Virus record (IMG/VR): IMGVR_UViG_3300010883_000006 | Span: 1-64,000 of that record | Reading direction: 5' to 3' (one strand) | Source of the DNA: a virus | DNA: 64,000 nt | Shown: one piece after another, positions 32,633 through 42,851 of the stretch | How the letters are laid out: each line of letters begins with the position of its first letter | Numbering within the stretch: the stretch's first letter is position 1 | Translations under genes and position numbers: made by a program | Notes under the pieces: generated by a model | Told to the model about the DNA's origin: nothing | What the model saw: only the letters and a program-made list of their open reading frames with translations | The model's database searches: none

Positions 32633-35600
32633 TTATATCTTTTTAGGTTGTTTATAGTCTTTACCTAAGACCACACCTCTTGGTTTATTGGTTGCTCCCC
32701 CGTATGTTAGTACTTGGTTACCCAATTTATTTAAAAGGTCCCTTTTATTTACTTCAGGTTCTGCACAACCATATATGTCGTCACCATACCCTCCTCTAGG
32801 GGAATACGCACAACACCATGTGTAACACCCTTCCATAGAATTTGGATTTATTTCGATGTAATCATTATTACCACATTGACAATATTTTTTCCTTAAAGGT
32901 GAATCAATAGGTGTCGAGATGTTATAACTACTAGATTTAATATCCGCTACTTTACCGTCAATGATAAGAGAATTATCTTTAAAGTATATTGTTTTATCTT
33001 CATCTGTTTTACAAGATTGTTTTACCACTTCGAATGTACTTCCGTTGAAGGCTTCTCTTGGGTTAGGGGTAACACTATACGTTGTAATTTCTTCAGTAAT
33101 GGTAGGTGTATAGGCCTTATACACTACCTGGGTTCTACCATTTCCTTTTGTCCTTATTCTATTTTGTAATAGTATTGTGTTTTTAGGGTTAGAAAATGGG
33201 TCATTTATTTGGTTGTCATTTGAGATAGGTAAATTCCAATAAAGTGAATTACAATTACGTCCACCACAATCTATAGTCACCATATCATCAGACTGTAAAT
33301 AATAGTCGGTTATTCTAGGTACACTATTAACCTTATCAAAGTTTTCAATAGCTTTTACCCAGTGGTTAGTAGGTTTATTAGTTTTAACTAACATTAATGG
33401 ACCAACATAATCTTTACTAGGTAGGTCTAAGAAAGTTAACCTATTAAAACTACGTACATTTATTGGGTTTTGAGAATACTTTACTTGAGTGGTTTTAGGT
33501 CTATGGACTATTGATAGTGTTCCTTGTTCTTGTAAACTCATCATAGTACTACCGCTTGAGTATATGTTTTTTCTACTTTTTTCTACTGAGTTCCACACCA
33601 TTTGTTGTGTACTTGTTACTCCGGTAGAGGGGTAGTGTGTTATTCTGTACCATGGTTTGTACACAACTTCTTTATTAGTATATTTGTCTTCACCTAGAGA
33701 TAAATCTACCCTACTACTATATCCACTATTAATATTTTTAGTTGTAGAATGGAATTCATTCTCAAATTTTAACCTTACCACATCCCCTTTATTTAGGTTT
33801 ACAACATCACTATCTAAATAGACCTCAAATTTTCTAGTAAACACACTGGTAGTACCACTACAATTATAATAATTAGTTAGGTTGTCTGTAGGTAAAACAT
33901 CTAAAGTTAAATGTTCGTCTGCACTTGGGTGGGTTAATTCATTAAGTCCAACAGTAAATTCAGTCATGGTAACCGCAGATGTGGTACCAGAAATAGTTTT
34001 TTCTAAATAAACCCTAGCTTTAAAGTTTTGTATTCCTTCACCAGGATTGTAACCAAACGTTGGGTTGGTTTGTTTTCTATATTTTTTAGTATTTGTATAT
34101 TTTTCTGCAACTTGACCTTCAGAGTACTGTAGGTCTTGTCCTTCACCTTGTGGACCACCTTGATATATGATTGCGGAATTTATTAATTCTTTGTATTGCA
34201 AATCATTAGTTGGGAATGTTCCTTGAGTTAAATCCCTATACACATTTAAGTAGTTACAATACCCATTATCTTCATAATTAAAGTATAAGCACGCTTTATA
34301 TTGGAATCTGTACCCAGTTGTTTCTGGTACTTCATAATATAAGTAATCCTTTGGTCCTCTCGGTAGGTTAATTGGACCACCCTTGTGATTTAAAACTGGT
34401 GGTAATATCATAGGTCTTACCCCATTATAGTCTGAACCTATAAATTTAACAAGGGGACCGGAAACTAATTCTTCTAAACCATCAGTACCCATTACTTCAA
34501 TAGGTGGCATTAAAGTATCACCAGAGTAATGTCTGTAGTTTGGAACTACGGTTGTTCCCGTAAAGGCAGAGAATGCAAAATGTAAATCAAAAACTAAATC
34601 TGAAGATAAACAATTACCTCTACTATCCGTATACCCACTAAGGTTGGTATACTCGGTATACACATCCGTAGTTAACGAACCTAACTTAACTACCCTACCT
34701 GTTAGTGAGGTTGTGGCGTCCTTATATCTTGTTCTAAATGACGACCAAGAACTATACGTTGACCCAAAAATTTCTTTGTTAGGGGAATCTATAGGTGACC
34801 AACCATTTTTTTGTTTAGTTCTAGGTGTCTTTCTTATCTCAAACCTATTAAAAGTACCATTTTCATTATACACTACTTTAGTATCACCAAAAATATTAGG
34901 ACCTACTGACCTAGTAATCCAATCACTCAATCCACCATACGTATCTTTAACCGTTTTTGTTGTAGTGTTTATATTTTGACTATAATCTATATTTCCAGTA
35001 ATACCACCATTTCCACCATATTTTATTGTTGTTTCTACATTACCAATTTGTTTAGTTCTTAAATTTCTTTCGAAGGAGTTTCTTTGGGTGTCGTCTAAAA
35101 ATTGTAATACCATTTTACCACTACCTAGTTTATCACTAATTTCTTGTAACCATTTTAATTGGGTTACTTCATTACCATCATTATCGTTAAATGTACCATA
35201 ACCAATATTAAATGTATTTTTACCATCTGGCATTGACATTACTGGTGTATTATATTCTATTTGATTATTAGTGTTAAAGTTAGGGTAATTTTCTACAATA
35301 TAGACTTGTGATTGACTTATCTCATAATTTCTAGGTTGCAAATTTTGTCCTGGAGCCGTTTCTTCTAGTATGTTCTCAACTGTTAATTTAACTGTCCCAC
35401 CCATTGATTGTAAATTAGACATACTTACACTTTCCGGTATTGTTGTGGTAGATTCTGGTAAACTACGAGCACTAGGATTATACGGACAAGGTTGTGTAGT
35501 TGGCACTACTGGAGTAGATGGAAATGATGGTGGGGACCAAGATGGAACATTAGGGATTATTTCAAACCCTAGTGGTGTGGACCCGTTACAATCTAATTGT

Positions 35601-38600
35601 AATTCAATATTAAAAACATAATTCTCACCACCCCTAAAACCAGTAGAATTACTACTAATATCACTACCAGTATTATTGGTGAGAATTTTAGTTATAGAAT
35701 TATAACTATTTTTAAAAGCAAGTGCACCTCCATTTCCAGAAGGTGGAGCTAGTTCCCAATACCCATCGTCATCCGTATTGTTTAGCCCAGACATTGTTCC
35801 GGGCGTATCCCATTCTATACCACCTTTAGTTAAATAAGTACTAGAACCATTAGTACCACCAAATAATTTTTCTAATTTAAAAGGCCCTGCATCATTACTT
35901 GCCGCCATTTTTCGTGGTATTTGTATTGTAATTTGATTAACATTATCTGTCCAACCAACCAAACCGGCTATTTCCCCAGCACTAGGTGTACTACCTGGTG
36001 TCCCATAACTACCCGGTGTTATTTGTGTACCGTAAAGACTATTAGGTATGTGTAACAACAGCTTATTCGATACCGCTATACCTGTATTAGCGTGAGAACC
36101 TTGTACATAATAAACCTCTACCGATGTATTATCATCTATACTTGCCATTTCAAATGTAGCAGTTTCAACGTAGTCATTGGTTGAGGTACCACCTTTCACA
36201 TATGCGTGAGCATGTAACCTAAAATAATCAGTGAAACAACATATTGACATGACAGCTTTCCAACATTTGGAGAGGGATTCACCATGATAAGCATTACTAT
36301 TATTAAGACTTAAACCGTAATCCGGATTACTTCCAGTCATTTCAAAATTCCGTACCGCGTCTGGAATGTCACCCCAACCTATTTCAGTCATATCCAAATC
36401 AAGTACCACTTCACTATTTGAACTACAGTTACATCCAACTGGGTTATCTGGAACAACTGGAACAACTGGATTACACGGGTCTTCTGGGTCATTAGTTATT
36501 AACCTTAATTCTTCGTTTCTTCTAGGATTTGCTTGTCTAATAGATAGTAAATTTGCTACTGTTTCCGTACATGGCGTCCAACAACCATCCGTTGGTGTTG
36601 AGGCTTGCACGTAGTTCACACAAAAGTCATCATAACTAAAGATTTGTTGACCACAGTTATATGGGGGTGTGGTTGTGGATTGTGCTTGAAGTATCCATTG
36701 TACTCCTGCCGCAAAACCAGCAGTACCATCAGGACAACAAACAACATCACCTACTTCATATTCAAATTCTACATTTTCATCAATTGCGTCACATGCACAT
36801 GGGTGACTTGCTGGGTTAGTACCACCAAGACACGGAGAATATGTAGAATCAAAGCAATCTTGTCCACCAACATTAAATATACCATCTTTAAATGTTATAG
36901 GGTCAACAGTTATTGTTGTTCCGGTACCTCCAGGATTTTCAGGTATTTCAACTTCATTAAAATCATTACAATCATCGGCTTGTCTAAAATTATTTCCACC
37001 TAAAAATGGAATTCCTCCAGTACCACCAATCTTTTCCCAATATGTAATAGTTCCACCTTGTTGTGGGAAGTTTGTTAAGGTAGGTCCCTGTTGAGTCATT
37101 CTGTAACAATCTCTTCCATCCCATACAACCTCATCTCCAAGTGAATAGTAAGTATTAGCATTCCATTCTTCTCCTTCACAACCAAATGAACATGTTGGCA
37201 TACAGACTGTACATCCGGTAACTGAACCAGTAGCACCAGTACCTAAGAAGACATTTAAATCAGTAAGGAATTGTCCTTCACTAAAAAATGATGTATCATT
37301 TCCAGCCAATGGACCAGTATTACCTCCAGCGTTGGTGTATGTCGCTTGGTTGTTTACAATAGGCACACCATTTTGAGTTACGTTAATAAACGAACATGGA
37401 CTGGCAGGGTTGCCAGTAGAAACCCTAGTTCCTGATGGGCCTAAATTATGTTGCCATCCCCAACCTAAATTTTCTAAACCTGAATCCAAGCCACTACAAT
37501 TCATTTCCAATGTCCCTAACTCTATACTTGTCGTAGCGGTAAGAACGTTTGGTCCTAAATCAGGAGCTAAACCAGCATCCGACACATAAACTTTATAAGT
37601 TGTATCAGCAGTGTAAAAACACATAGGTGGATTCTGACACCTTAATTGACTGGCATTACTAGTTATACCAGTATAATTTATTTTAAGATTTTCTATAGCG
37701 GTGTTAAAGTTGTCAGTATGAACGGTACCAGTTGCTGGGTCACCATTTGTATCACAACTATATTCAAAAATACCGGAAGATTCATCTATTACTATTTCGG
37801 GGGTTCCTGGTCCCCAAGTAGCTCCACTTATAAAACAAGTAGTTGCTGTGTACCCTGTAACCGTTGATGTTATTGTTGATGTTACGGTAATTGCACTGGT
37901 TGCAGCGTCCGGATACATTGATTTGTACGCTGTAAGACCCGAATATGGGTTATATTTTGTCATGGCAGACATACTTCCACCTAATGAGTCTATTGTTGGG
38001 TTTATCTTTAAATTTTCTATATTTACAGTATTTCTTTCCATAGCTCCGTACACATGGAGTGGGAAGTTTGTTCTAGCTGCATTACTATCTCTAACAATAG
38101 GATACACAAACCCCCTGAATGAGTCGTAGTTGGTTTGAACGTGTCTAAATGTGTAGAAATCAGCGGAGTAGGGTATTGTTGGTTGTATTACATTTCCACC
38201 AGCACCATTAAGTTGACCACCCTGTGGGTATACGTTCCCTCCTGTAGATGGGAATCCACCACCTAATCCATCACCACTACCCCCAGCATTGTTTCCCGCA
38301 CCTGCATTCGGGAAGTTAATATTCCATGGGTTACCAAAAGTATTTGGGTATCCCGCAATCTCCATTGAGTATGGTGGACACCCTTGGTTTGTAATTTGTA
38401 AACTAATATTATTTCCATTGTTGCCAGACCTACCAGAATTCCAGTCTTGAACATCACCGGTTGGTGTGTTAGCAATAAAACCAAGTGCAGCATTAGCGAT
38501 ACCTCTACATGGACCTGGTCCACTTGGACCTATTAAATTTAACCCCCCATGGTATTGGAATTCTGTTTCATCTTGTAACATAACCACCAAAACATCCTTA

Positions 38601-41600
38601 CTTCCACCAGTCCAACCTACTTGTCCACCAGTAGAACCGTATGATTGTTGGTAGTCAGTTATATTGTTTATCACCATTGGTTCTCCGTACGGTGCTGAAT
38701 TTGGATTCGGTAGTTCACTGAATCCAGTCCATGTAGCATCTTTATTCCAAGCAATCCCATCATTTGTATTATTCCATACTCTACATGGCATTTGTCCTGT
38801 CCAAGGATATTGAGCGGCACATAACCACCTTTCTCCGTTATTAACAATATGGTATAGATTACCTGTCCAATTGTCGAAACCTGCAACCCATGATTGCAGG
38901 GTAGCCTTTGCGTTATTTGCAACAGTAATACCCATAGAGGTACTATCATAATAAACAAATATGTCGGTATCAGCACCAACAGTTGTTGTTCTTTCCACCT
39001 GCATATCTAAACAAGTATCCAATGAAAACTGATGTGGGTCTGGACCATTTACGTAATTCCACATATCTATTCCATTGTCACAAGGACCTTGGACTATTAT
39101 GGTTTTAGGGTTATCTATAAATGGTAAATTTGGGTCTGTAGGTGTGTCATCATGAACATACCAAGTTAAAGTATTATTAGGGTCACCTACATCTTGTGTA
39201 ATTCCACTTAATATAGTCACTACATCTTCTATCCATGCGTCAGTACTAGGTATGTCAGTTAAAGTAGTACTAGAATAATAAATCCCACCATTTGGACTTC
39301 CCTCATACACTGTACCACCTAAAGTTAACCTATTAGACCAAGTTGCTCCACTAAACACAACACCATTACATTGTAAAAACCCATCAACTATTTGTTGGTT
39401 AAAGTTTGGTCCTGTACATTCTATAAATGAACCAAAACATTCTAAGTCGTCACATAAAGGCCCATGTTTATACGAGTATTTGTATCTATGAAATTCTGAA
39501 TTTTCATATCTTGTACCTCCTTGCCATATAGTAGTTGCTGGTATAAATTGTTCTACCAGTCTCATCCAATAATCACCAATTCCCTCAGCATAGTCAATCA
39601 TTTTTTGGTAGGTGTACTTATTACTAGGTATCCCACAAGCTACATCACTTTCAAGATAATCCAAATAAACTTTTAGTAGTGTTGGGTAACCACCAGCATG
39701 TCCATCATCTATTGTTTGTCTATTTTTTACATTAATTAATATTTTCCAAAATTGGTCCGCAAATTCTACAAATGGCATTTTAGAAGCATCTATCTGAATT
39801 TGTGTCCAGTCTGGCCCCCCTATATTTGGGTATGGGGCACTTAAAGCATCTTTACCAAAAGGACATCCAAATTTATTAGATAAGTTCCACACATCCCAGG
39901 TTAGACCTTGTCCAACATTTAAAAATAAATCAACATTTTTTACATTAAGAACTAATCTTTCATCATCGGTAAAATAACGAGTCCCTCTATCTCTAAAACT
40001 ATAAAGTCTTTTACTTTTTTCATTTTCCTTATATACCCAAGATTTTTTATTGTCTTTTGTTCTAGTTATATCAAACCCTAAATTTGTATCAGGAAACTTC
40101 CTATATAGATTTAAATAAGGTTCACCGTATGTGAACTTATTTAATTTTGTTTTAACACTAGGGGTATTACCAGTAAAAACAGAACTTTCAATATCCACCA
40201 TTTCTTTTCCTCGGTGTTCAACAGTTTCTTCAAACCATCCAGCTCCTGCTTGGAAGAACCCGTCTTTATTAAATGTCGGAGCTAACGGATACCCTTCTGA
40301 GTTAACTGGGAATTGTGCTCTAGTAGCTGTAGTATCTACACTAACTAATTCTGTTCCAAAAGTATAACCTGTAACAATAACTGGTGGGAAGGTAGGTGTT
40401 GAGGCTGAAAATAATTGGTCTTTAACAACTATTTCTTCGTAGTAAGTACCTCCAGATATAACTGCTATCCTTTGGTTAAACTTATTCATGTCTATTTTTT
40501 GTCCCGCAACATACACGTGTTCATTAAACTCAATTAGTGCTTCAGGGGCACCCACAAACCTCATTAAAAATTCTATTGCTTTTCTAGTACCTTTAGATTT
40601 AAAAAGGTAAGCAGTGTTAACTAATAACCTCCTATAAAGTTCACTATTTAATGCTGTAGGAGTTGGGGATTGTGCTTTACCAGAATATTCAGATTTACCT
40701 CTTTTTAAGACTGACTCTAAAAACCCTTCTGTTTCAATAGCTGAAGGTGTTTTCCAACCTAATGTATGTGCAAAGTTTTTTAATAGTTCATTAGGAACAT
40801 TGTTAGTAGAATCATACGTTACATTGGTCATGTAAGCTAATCCTTCAATATATGTTTTAATACTATCAAAACTTCTACCATATATTTTCAATATTTGGTC
40901 CACCTTTTCATCTTCAGTGTCAAATTCTTTAAAAGCAGCAGTTGTTAAAAATCTAGAAACTAAGTTTGTTTTATACGCATCAAAATTATCAGCTATTTCC
41001 AATAATTTACCTAAATAAACATTAAATGAAGCTCCTGTAATGACTAAATTCCAATTATTACTGGATGGCCAAGTAAGTGAAGTTGTATTTTGCACAAATT
41101 TCCCACTGTCGGTCTGTGTTGGTATGTCAAAATTAGCTGTATATATCGGGGTTGTGTCTCTTTCTATAATAAACTTTTCAACATCTTCTAAGTTATCGAA
41201 TATTTCTTCAGTTTCTTTTGTATTAGGTTTTATAAAGAAGTTTTCTGTTGTTGTGGTTTGACCAGTAAATGGATTTCCGTACACTTCAACTGATAACGTA
41301 TCTGTTACAGTGTTACCAGTAGTTGGTGACATGAAGGTTATTGGGTACTCTTCTTCTCGTATAAAAAGTGAATATTTGTTATAAAATTGTGTAAAATTTC
41401 TAACAGGGTTTAATTCTTTATCTGTATATATTTTACCTACCTTTGTAAAATCAATTCCAAAAGGGTTATGAACATTTAATAACTCTAAATTAAGAGTAGT
41501 TTCATTTTCTATAGCATCAAAAACTATATTTGTGGCAGTATTACCAGTTAAAAAATTTTTTCTTAGTTTGGTAAATACTAGTGCAGCTGGGAAGTTCTTA

Positions 41601-41932
41601 ATTACGTTTTGTACTGCTACCCTTAGTCTGTCTCGTAAAGACCCATATAAAACAAAATTACTAACCTTACTTCTATCGTAATTTATAAACACCTCCAAAC
41701 TATTAGAGGATACTTTTCTAGCCTCTTCTGTTGAGGTAAAATTAAGTGTAGATAAGGTTATAGGTTCTGAAAAGTTACCTAAAGAAAATTCCCTACTGTC
41801 TTTAGCCCTAACTCCGGAATTTATGCCAAAATTACCTAGTGTAAATTGTGAGGAGCCATCAGTAAACTGTCTACCTACTAAGTTATCTCCAAAGGTATCA
41901 CTACCTTTTCCTATGTTGTTACCGTTAGCCAT
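32633..41932 (-). CDS. Giant baseplate/tail protein (3099 aa)
   Basis: One open frame of 9.3 kb. The N-terminal 850 residues look like an assembly-type region (LEVFINYDRSKVSNFVLYGS, then a helical-beta core, then LVEQFIPATTIWQGGTRYEN). Residues about 985-1340 are the segment shared with the protein at 23085-26462 (FVYYDSTSMGITVANNAKAT, then VYGAMERNTVNIENLKINPT). Residues about 1600-1860 are cysteine-rich (VVCCPDGTAGFAAG). The C-terminal 1200 residues are beta-rich, with a final Cys cluster (KKYCQCGNNDYIEINP ... WCCAYSPRGG). A single chain of this size in the baseplate block suggests a scaffold linking wedges to fibres. No enzyme motif is seen. Same-strand smaller frames inside it are shadows. 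Confidence 0.75.
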   Translation of the reverse strand: MANGNNIGKGSDTFGDNLVGRQFTDGSSQFTLGNFGINSGVRAKDSREFSLGNFSEPITLSTLNFTSTEEARKVSSNSLEVFINYDRSKVSNFVLYGSLRDRLRVAVQNVIKNFPAALVFTKLRKNFLTGNTATNIVFDAIENETTLNLELLNVHNPFGIDFTKVGKIYTDKELNPVRNFTQFYNKYSLFIREEEYPITFMSPTTGNTVTDTLSVEVYGNPFTGQTTTTENFFIKPNTKETEEIFDNLEDVEKFIIERDTTPIYTANFDIPTQTDSGKFVQNTTSLTWPSSNNWNLVITGASFNVYLGKLLEIADNFDAYKTNLVSRFLTTAAFKEFDTEDEKVDQILKIYGRSFDSIKTYIEGLAYMTNVTYDSTNNVPNELLKNFAHTLGWKTPSAIETEGFLESVLKRGKSEYSGKAQSPTPTALNSELYRRLLVNTAYLFKSKGTRKAIEFLMRFVGAPEALIEFNEHVYVAGQKIDMNKFNQRIAVISGGTYYEEIVVKDQLFSASTPTFPPVIVTGYTFGTELVSVDTTATRAQFPVNSEGYPLAPTFNKDGFFQAGAGWFEETVEHRGKEMVDIESSVFTGNTPSVKTKLNKFTYGEPYLNLYRKFPDTNLGFDITRTKDNKKSWVYKENEKSKRLYSFRDRGTRYFTDDERLVLNVKNVDLFLNVGQGLTWDVWNLSNKFGCPFGKDALSAPYPNIGGPDWTQIQIDASKMPFVEFADQFWKILINVKNRQTIDDGHAGGYPTLLKVYLDYLESDVACGIPSNKYTYQKMIDYAEGIGDYWMRLVEQFIPATTIWQGGTRYENSEFHRYKYSYKHGPLCDDLECFGSFIECTGPNFNQQIVDGFLQCNGVVFSGATWSNRLTLGGTVYEGSPNGGIYYSSTTLTDIPSTDAWIEDVVTILSGITQDVGDPNNTLTWYVHDDTPTDPNLPFIDNPKTIIVQGPCDNGIDMWNYVNGPDPHQFSLDTCLDMQVERTTTVGADTDIFVYYDSTSMGITVANNAKATLQSWVAGFDNWTGNLYHIVNNGERWLCAAQYPWTGQMPCRVWNNTNDGIAWNKDATWTGFSELPNPNSAPYGEPMVINNITDYQQSYGSTGGQVGWTGGSKDVLVVMLQDETEFQYHGGLNLIGPSGPGPCRGIANAALGFIANTPTGDVQDWNSGRSGNNGNNISLQITNQGCPPYSMEIAGYPNTFGNPWNINFPNAGAGNNAGGSGDGLGGGFPSTGGNVYPQGGQLNGAGGNVIQPTIPYSADFYTFRHVQTNYDSFRGFVYPIVRDSNAARTNFPLHVYGAMERNTVNIENLKINPTIDSLGGSMSAMTKYNPYSGLTAYKSMYPDAATSAITVTSTITSTVTGYTATTCFISGATWGPGTPEIVIDESSGIFEYSCDTNGDPATGTVHTDNFNTAIENLKINYTGITSNASQLRCQNPPMCFYTADTTYKVYVSDAGLAPDLGPNVLTATTSIELGTLEMNCSGLDSGLENLGWGWQHNLGPSGTRVSTGNPASPCSFINVTQNGVPIVNNQATYTNAGGNTGPLAGNDTSFFSEGQFLTDLNVFLGTGATGSVTGCTVCMPTCSFGCEGEEWNANTYYSLGDEVVWDGRDCYRMTQQGPTLTNFPQQGGTITYWEKIGGTGGIPFLGGNNFRQADDCNDFNEVEIPENPGGTGTTITVDPITFKDGIFNVGGQDCFDSTYSPCLGGTNPASHPCACDAIDENVEFEYEVGDVVCCPDGTAGFAAGVQWILQAQSTTTPPYNCGQQIFSYDDFCVNYVQASTPTDGCWTPCTETVANLLSIRQANPRRNEELRLITNDPEDPCNPVVPVVPDNPVGCNCSSNSEVVLDLDMTEIGWGDIPDAVRNFEMTGSNPDYGLSLNNSNAYHGESLSKCWKAVMSICCFTDYFRLHAHAYVKGGTSTNDYVETATFEMASIDDNTSVEVYYVQGSHANTGIAVSNKLLLHIPNSLYGTQITPGSYGTPGSTPSAGEIAGLVGWTDNVNQITIQIPRKMAASNDAGPFKLEKLFGGTNGSSTYLTKGGIEWDTPGTMSGLNNTDDDGYWELAPPSGNGGALAFKNSYNSITKILTNNTGSDISSNSTGFRGGENYVFNIELQLDCNGSTPLGFEIIPNVPSWSPPSFPSTPVVPTTQPCPYNPSARSLPESTTTIPESVSMSNLQSMGGTVKLTVENILEETAPGQNLQPRNYEISQSQVYIVENYPNFNTNNQIEYNTPVMSMPDGKNTFNIGYGTFNDNDGNEVTQLKWLQEISDKLGSGKMVLQFLDDTQRNSFERNLRTKQIGNVETTIKYGGNGGITGNIDYSQNINTTTKTVKDTYGGLSDWITRSVGPNIFGDTKVVYNENGTFNRFEIRKTPRTKQKNGWSPIDSPNKEIFGSTYSSWSSFRTRYKDATTSLTGRVVKLGSLTTDVYTEYTNLSGYTDSRGNCLSSDLVFDLHFAFSAFTGTTVVPNYRHYSGDTLMPPIEVMGTDGLEELVSGPLVKFIGSDYNGVRPMILPPVLNHKGGPINLPRGPKDYLYYEVPETTGYRFQYKACLYFNYEDNGYCNYLNVYRDLTQGTFPTNDLQYKELINSAIIYQGGPQGEGQDLQYSEGQVAEKYTNTKKYRKQTNPTFGYNPGEGIQNFKARVYLEKTISGTTSAVTMTEFTVGLNELTHPSADEHLTLDVLPTDNLTNYYNCSGTTSVFTRKFEVYLDSDVVNLNKGDVVRLKFENEFHSTTKNINSGYSSRVDLSLGEDKYTNKEVVYKPWYRITHYPSTGVTSTQQMVWNSVEKSRKNIYSSGSTMMSLQEQGTLSIVHRPKTTQVKYSQNPINVRSFNRLTFLDLPSKDYVGPLMLVKTNKPTNHWVKAIENFDKVNSVPRITDYYLQSDDMVTIDCGGRNCNSLYWNLPISNDNQINDPFSNPKNTILLQNRIRTKGNGRTQVVYKAYTPTITEEITTYSVTPNPREAFNGSTFEVVKQSCKTDEDKTIYFKDNSLIIDGKVADIKSSSYNISTPIDSPLRKKYCQCGNNDYIEINPNSMEGCYTWCCAYSPRGGYGDDIYGCAEPEVNKRDLLNKLGNQVLTYGGATNKPRGVVLGKDYKQPKKI

Positions 41933-41935
41933 ATA

Positions 41936-42841
41936 TTAAGCAATATTATTGAAAGCTTTTGTAAAGTCTATATTATCTCCTCTGTCTTGTCTTACCTCAT
42001 ATAGTGGTTGTCCAAACTGGTCTCTTGTTTCAAATAGATTATATTGTTTATAAATATTATCATTACCATCGTAAACGGTATAAATCCCATCTGACAATGA
42101 TTTAGTTTGATTACCGTACAACGCTATACCTAAACTATCAACATCATAGTCAACCATTTCTATTTCTACACTTAAAGGATTAAAAAAAGTATTACTTATT
42201 ATTACATTTTGTGCTGGTTGACCAATATATGGTAAAGCAGTAGGTTTGTTACTTGGTGCTGATGTTGGTGTTAGGGTAACGAATAATAAATTACTTCCCC
42301 CATTGATATACCTATATCTAATAGCTTTTTGGTTACTATTAGTTAAATTTTGTGTTATTGGTTCACAGAAAAATGATGAAGTGACAATTCTGTAAAAATT
42401 AGGGATTTTAGACCCATCAGAATTTAAATACTCAACCCTAAACCCAACTAACCCATTATTCACAAATTTATTTCTCTGTGATGCAGGTACGTTATTTATA
42501 TCAAAAACTAAACCTTTAACATTTGGTAGTGATGATAACACCCCACAATCAGTAATGGAAGTTCTAACCTCTAAAGGTTTTACATATAAAGTATATATTC
42601 CTTTCTCACTAAATTCATTTGCTGGTAACTTTAGATTGTATAACCCACCTAAAAGTTCTATACCATCACCACCATCAGTATTACTATTGTGGTAATAAGG
42701 TGTTAGTATGCTTGCCGCATCTAATTTTTTTACTGTAGCTCCCTCTACTGAGTCTCTAGCGGGAGTATAGACCATTACTACATCAACATCTTCTGGAGAT
42801 ACATCCGCGGGTCTTTTTATTCCATATGTTCCTAAAGCCAT
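41936..42841 (-). CDS. Virion structural protein (301 aa)
   Basis: A compact beta-rich protein (MALGTYGIKRPADVSPEDVD, then VMVYTPARDSVEGATVKKLD) with no membrane span and few cysteines. Its regular ends (four bases to the giant gene, ten to the Cys-rich gene upstream) place it in the tail operon. The first 60 residues look like a folded domain, with a YTPARDS segment. I associate similar small proteins with the tail blocks of T4-like phages, without being able to name a family. Confidence 0.65.
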   Translation of the reverse strand: MALGTYGIKRPADVSPEDVDVVMVYTPARDSVEGATVKKLDAASILTPYYHNSNTDGGDGIELLGGLYNLKLPANEFSEKGIYTLYVKPLEVRTSITDCGVLSSLPNVKGLVFDINNVPASQRNKFVNNGLVGFRVEYLNSDGSKIPNFYRIVTSSFFCEPITQNLTNSNQKAIRYRYINGGSNLLFVTLTPTSAPSNKPTALPYIGQPAQNVIISNTFFNPLSVEIEMVDYDVDSLGIALYGNQTKSLSDGIYTVYDGNDNIYKQYNLFETRDQFGQPLYEVRQDRGDNIDFTKAFNNIA

Positions 42842-42851
42842 ATTTTATTTA

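Noticed and set aside
36605-37003. Plus-strand open frame of 132 codons and many other plus-strand frames within the tail block
   Set aside because: They lie antisense to strongly protein-like giant frames, have Cys/Thr/Ser-rich nonsense composition and no ribosome-binding context; they are shadows of the minus-strand genes.
38263-38979. Two minus-strand frames in another phase (38263-38523 and 38671-38979) inside the giant gene
   Set aside because: They overlap the 3099-residue frame fully on the same strand, and the giant frame there shows clear similarity to another tail protein, so the smaller frames are chance openings.
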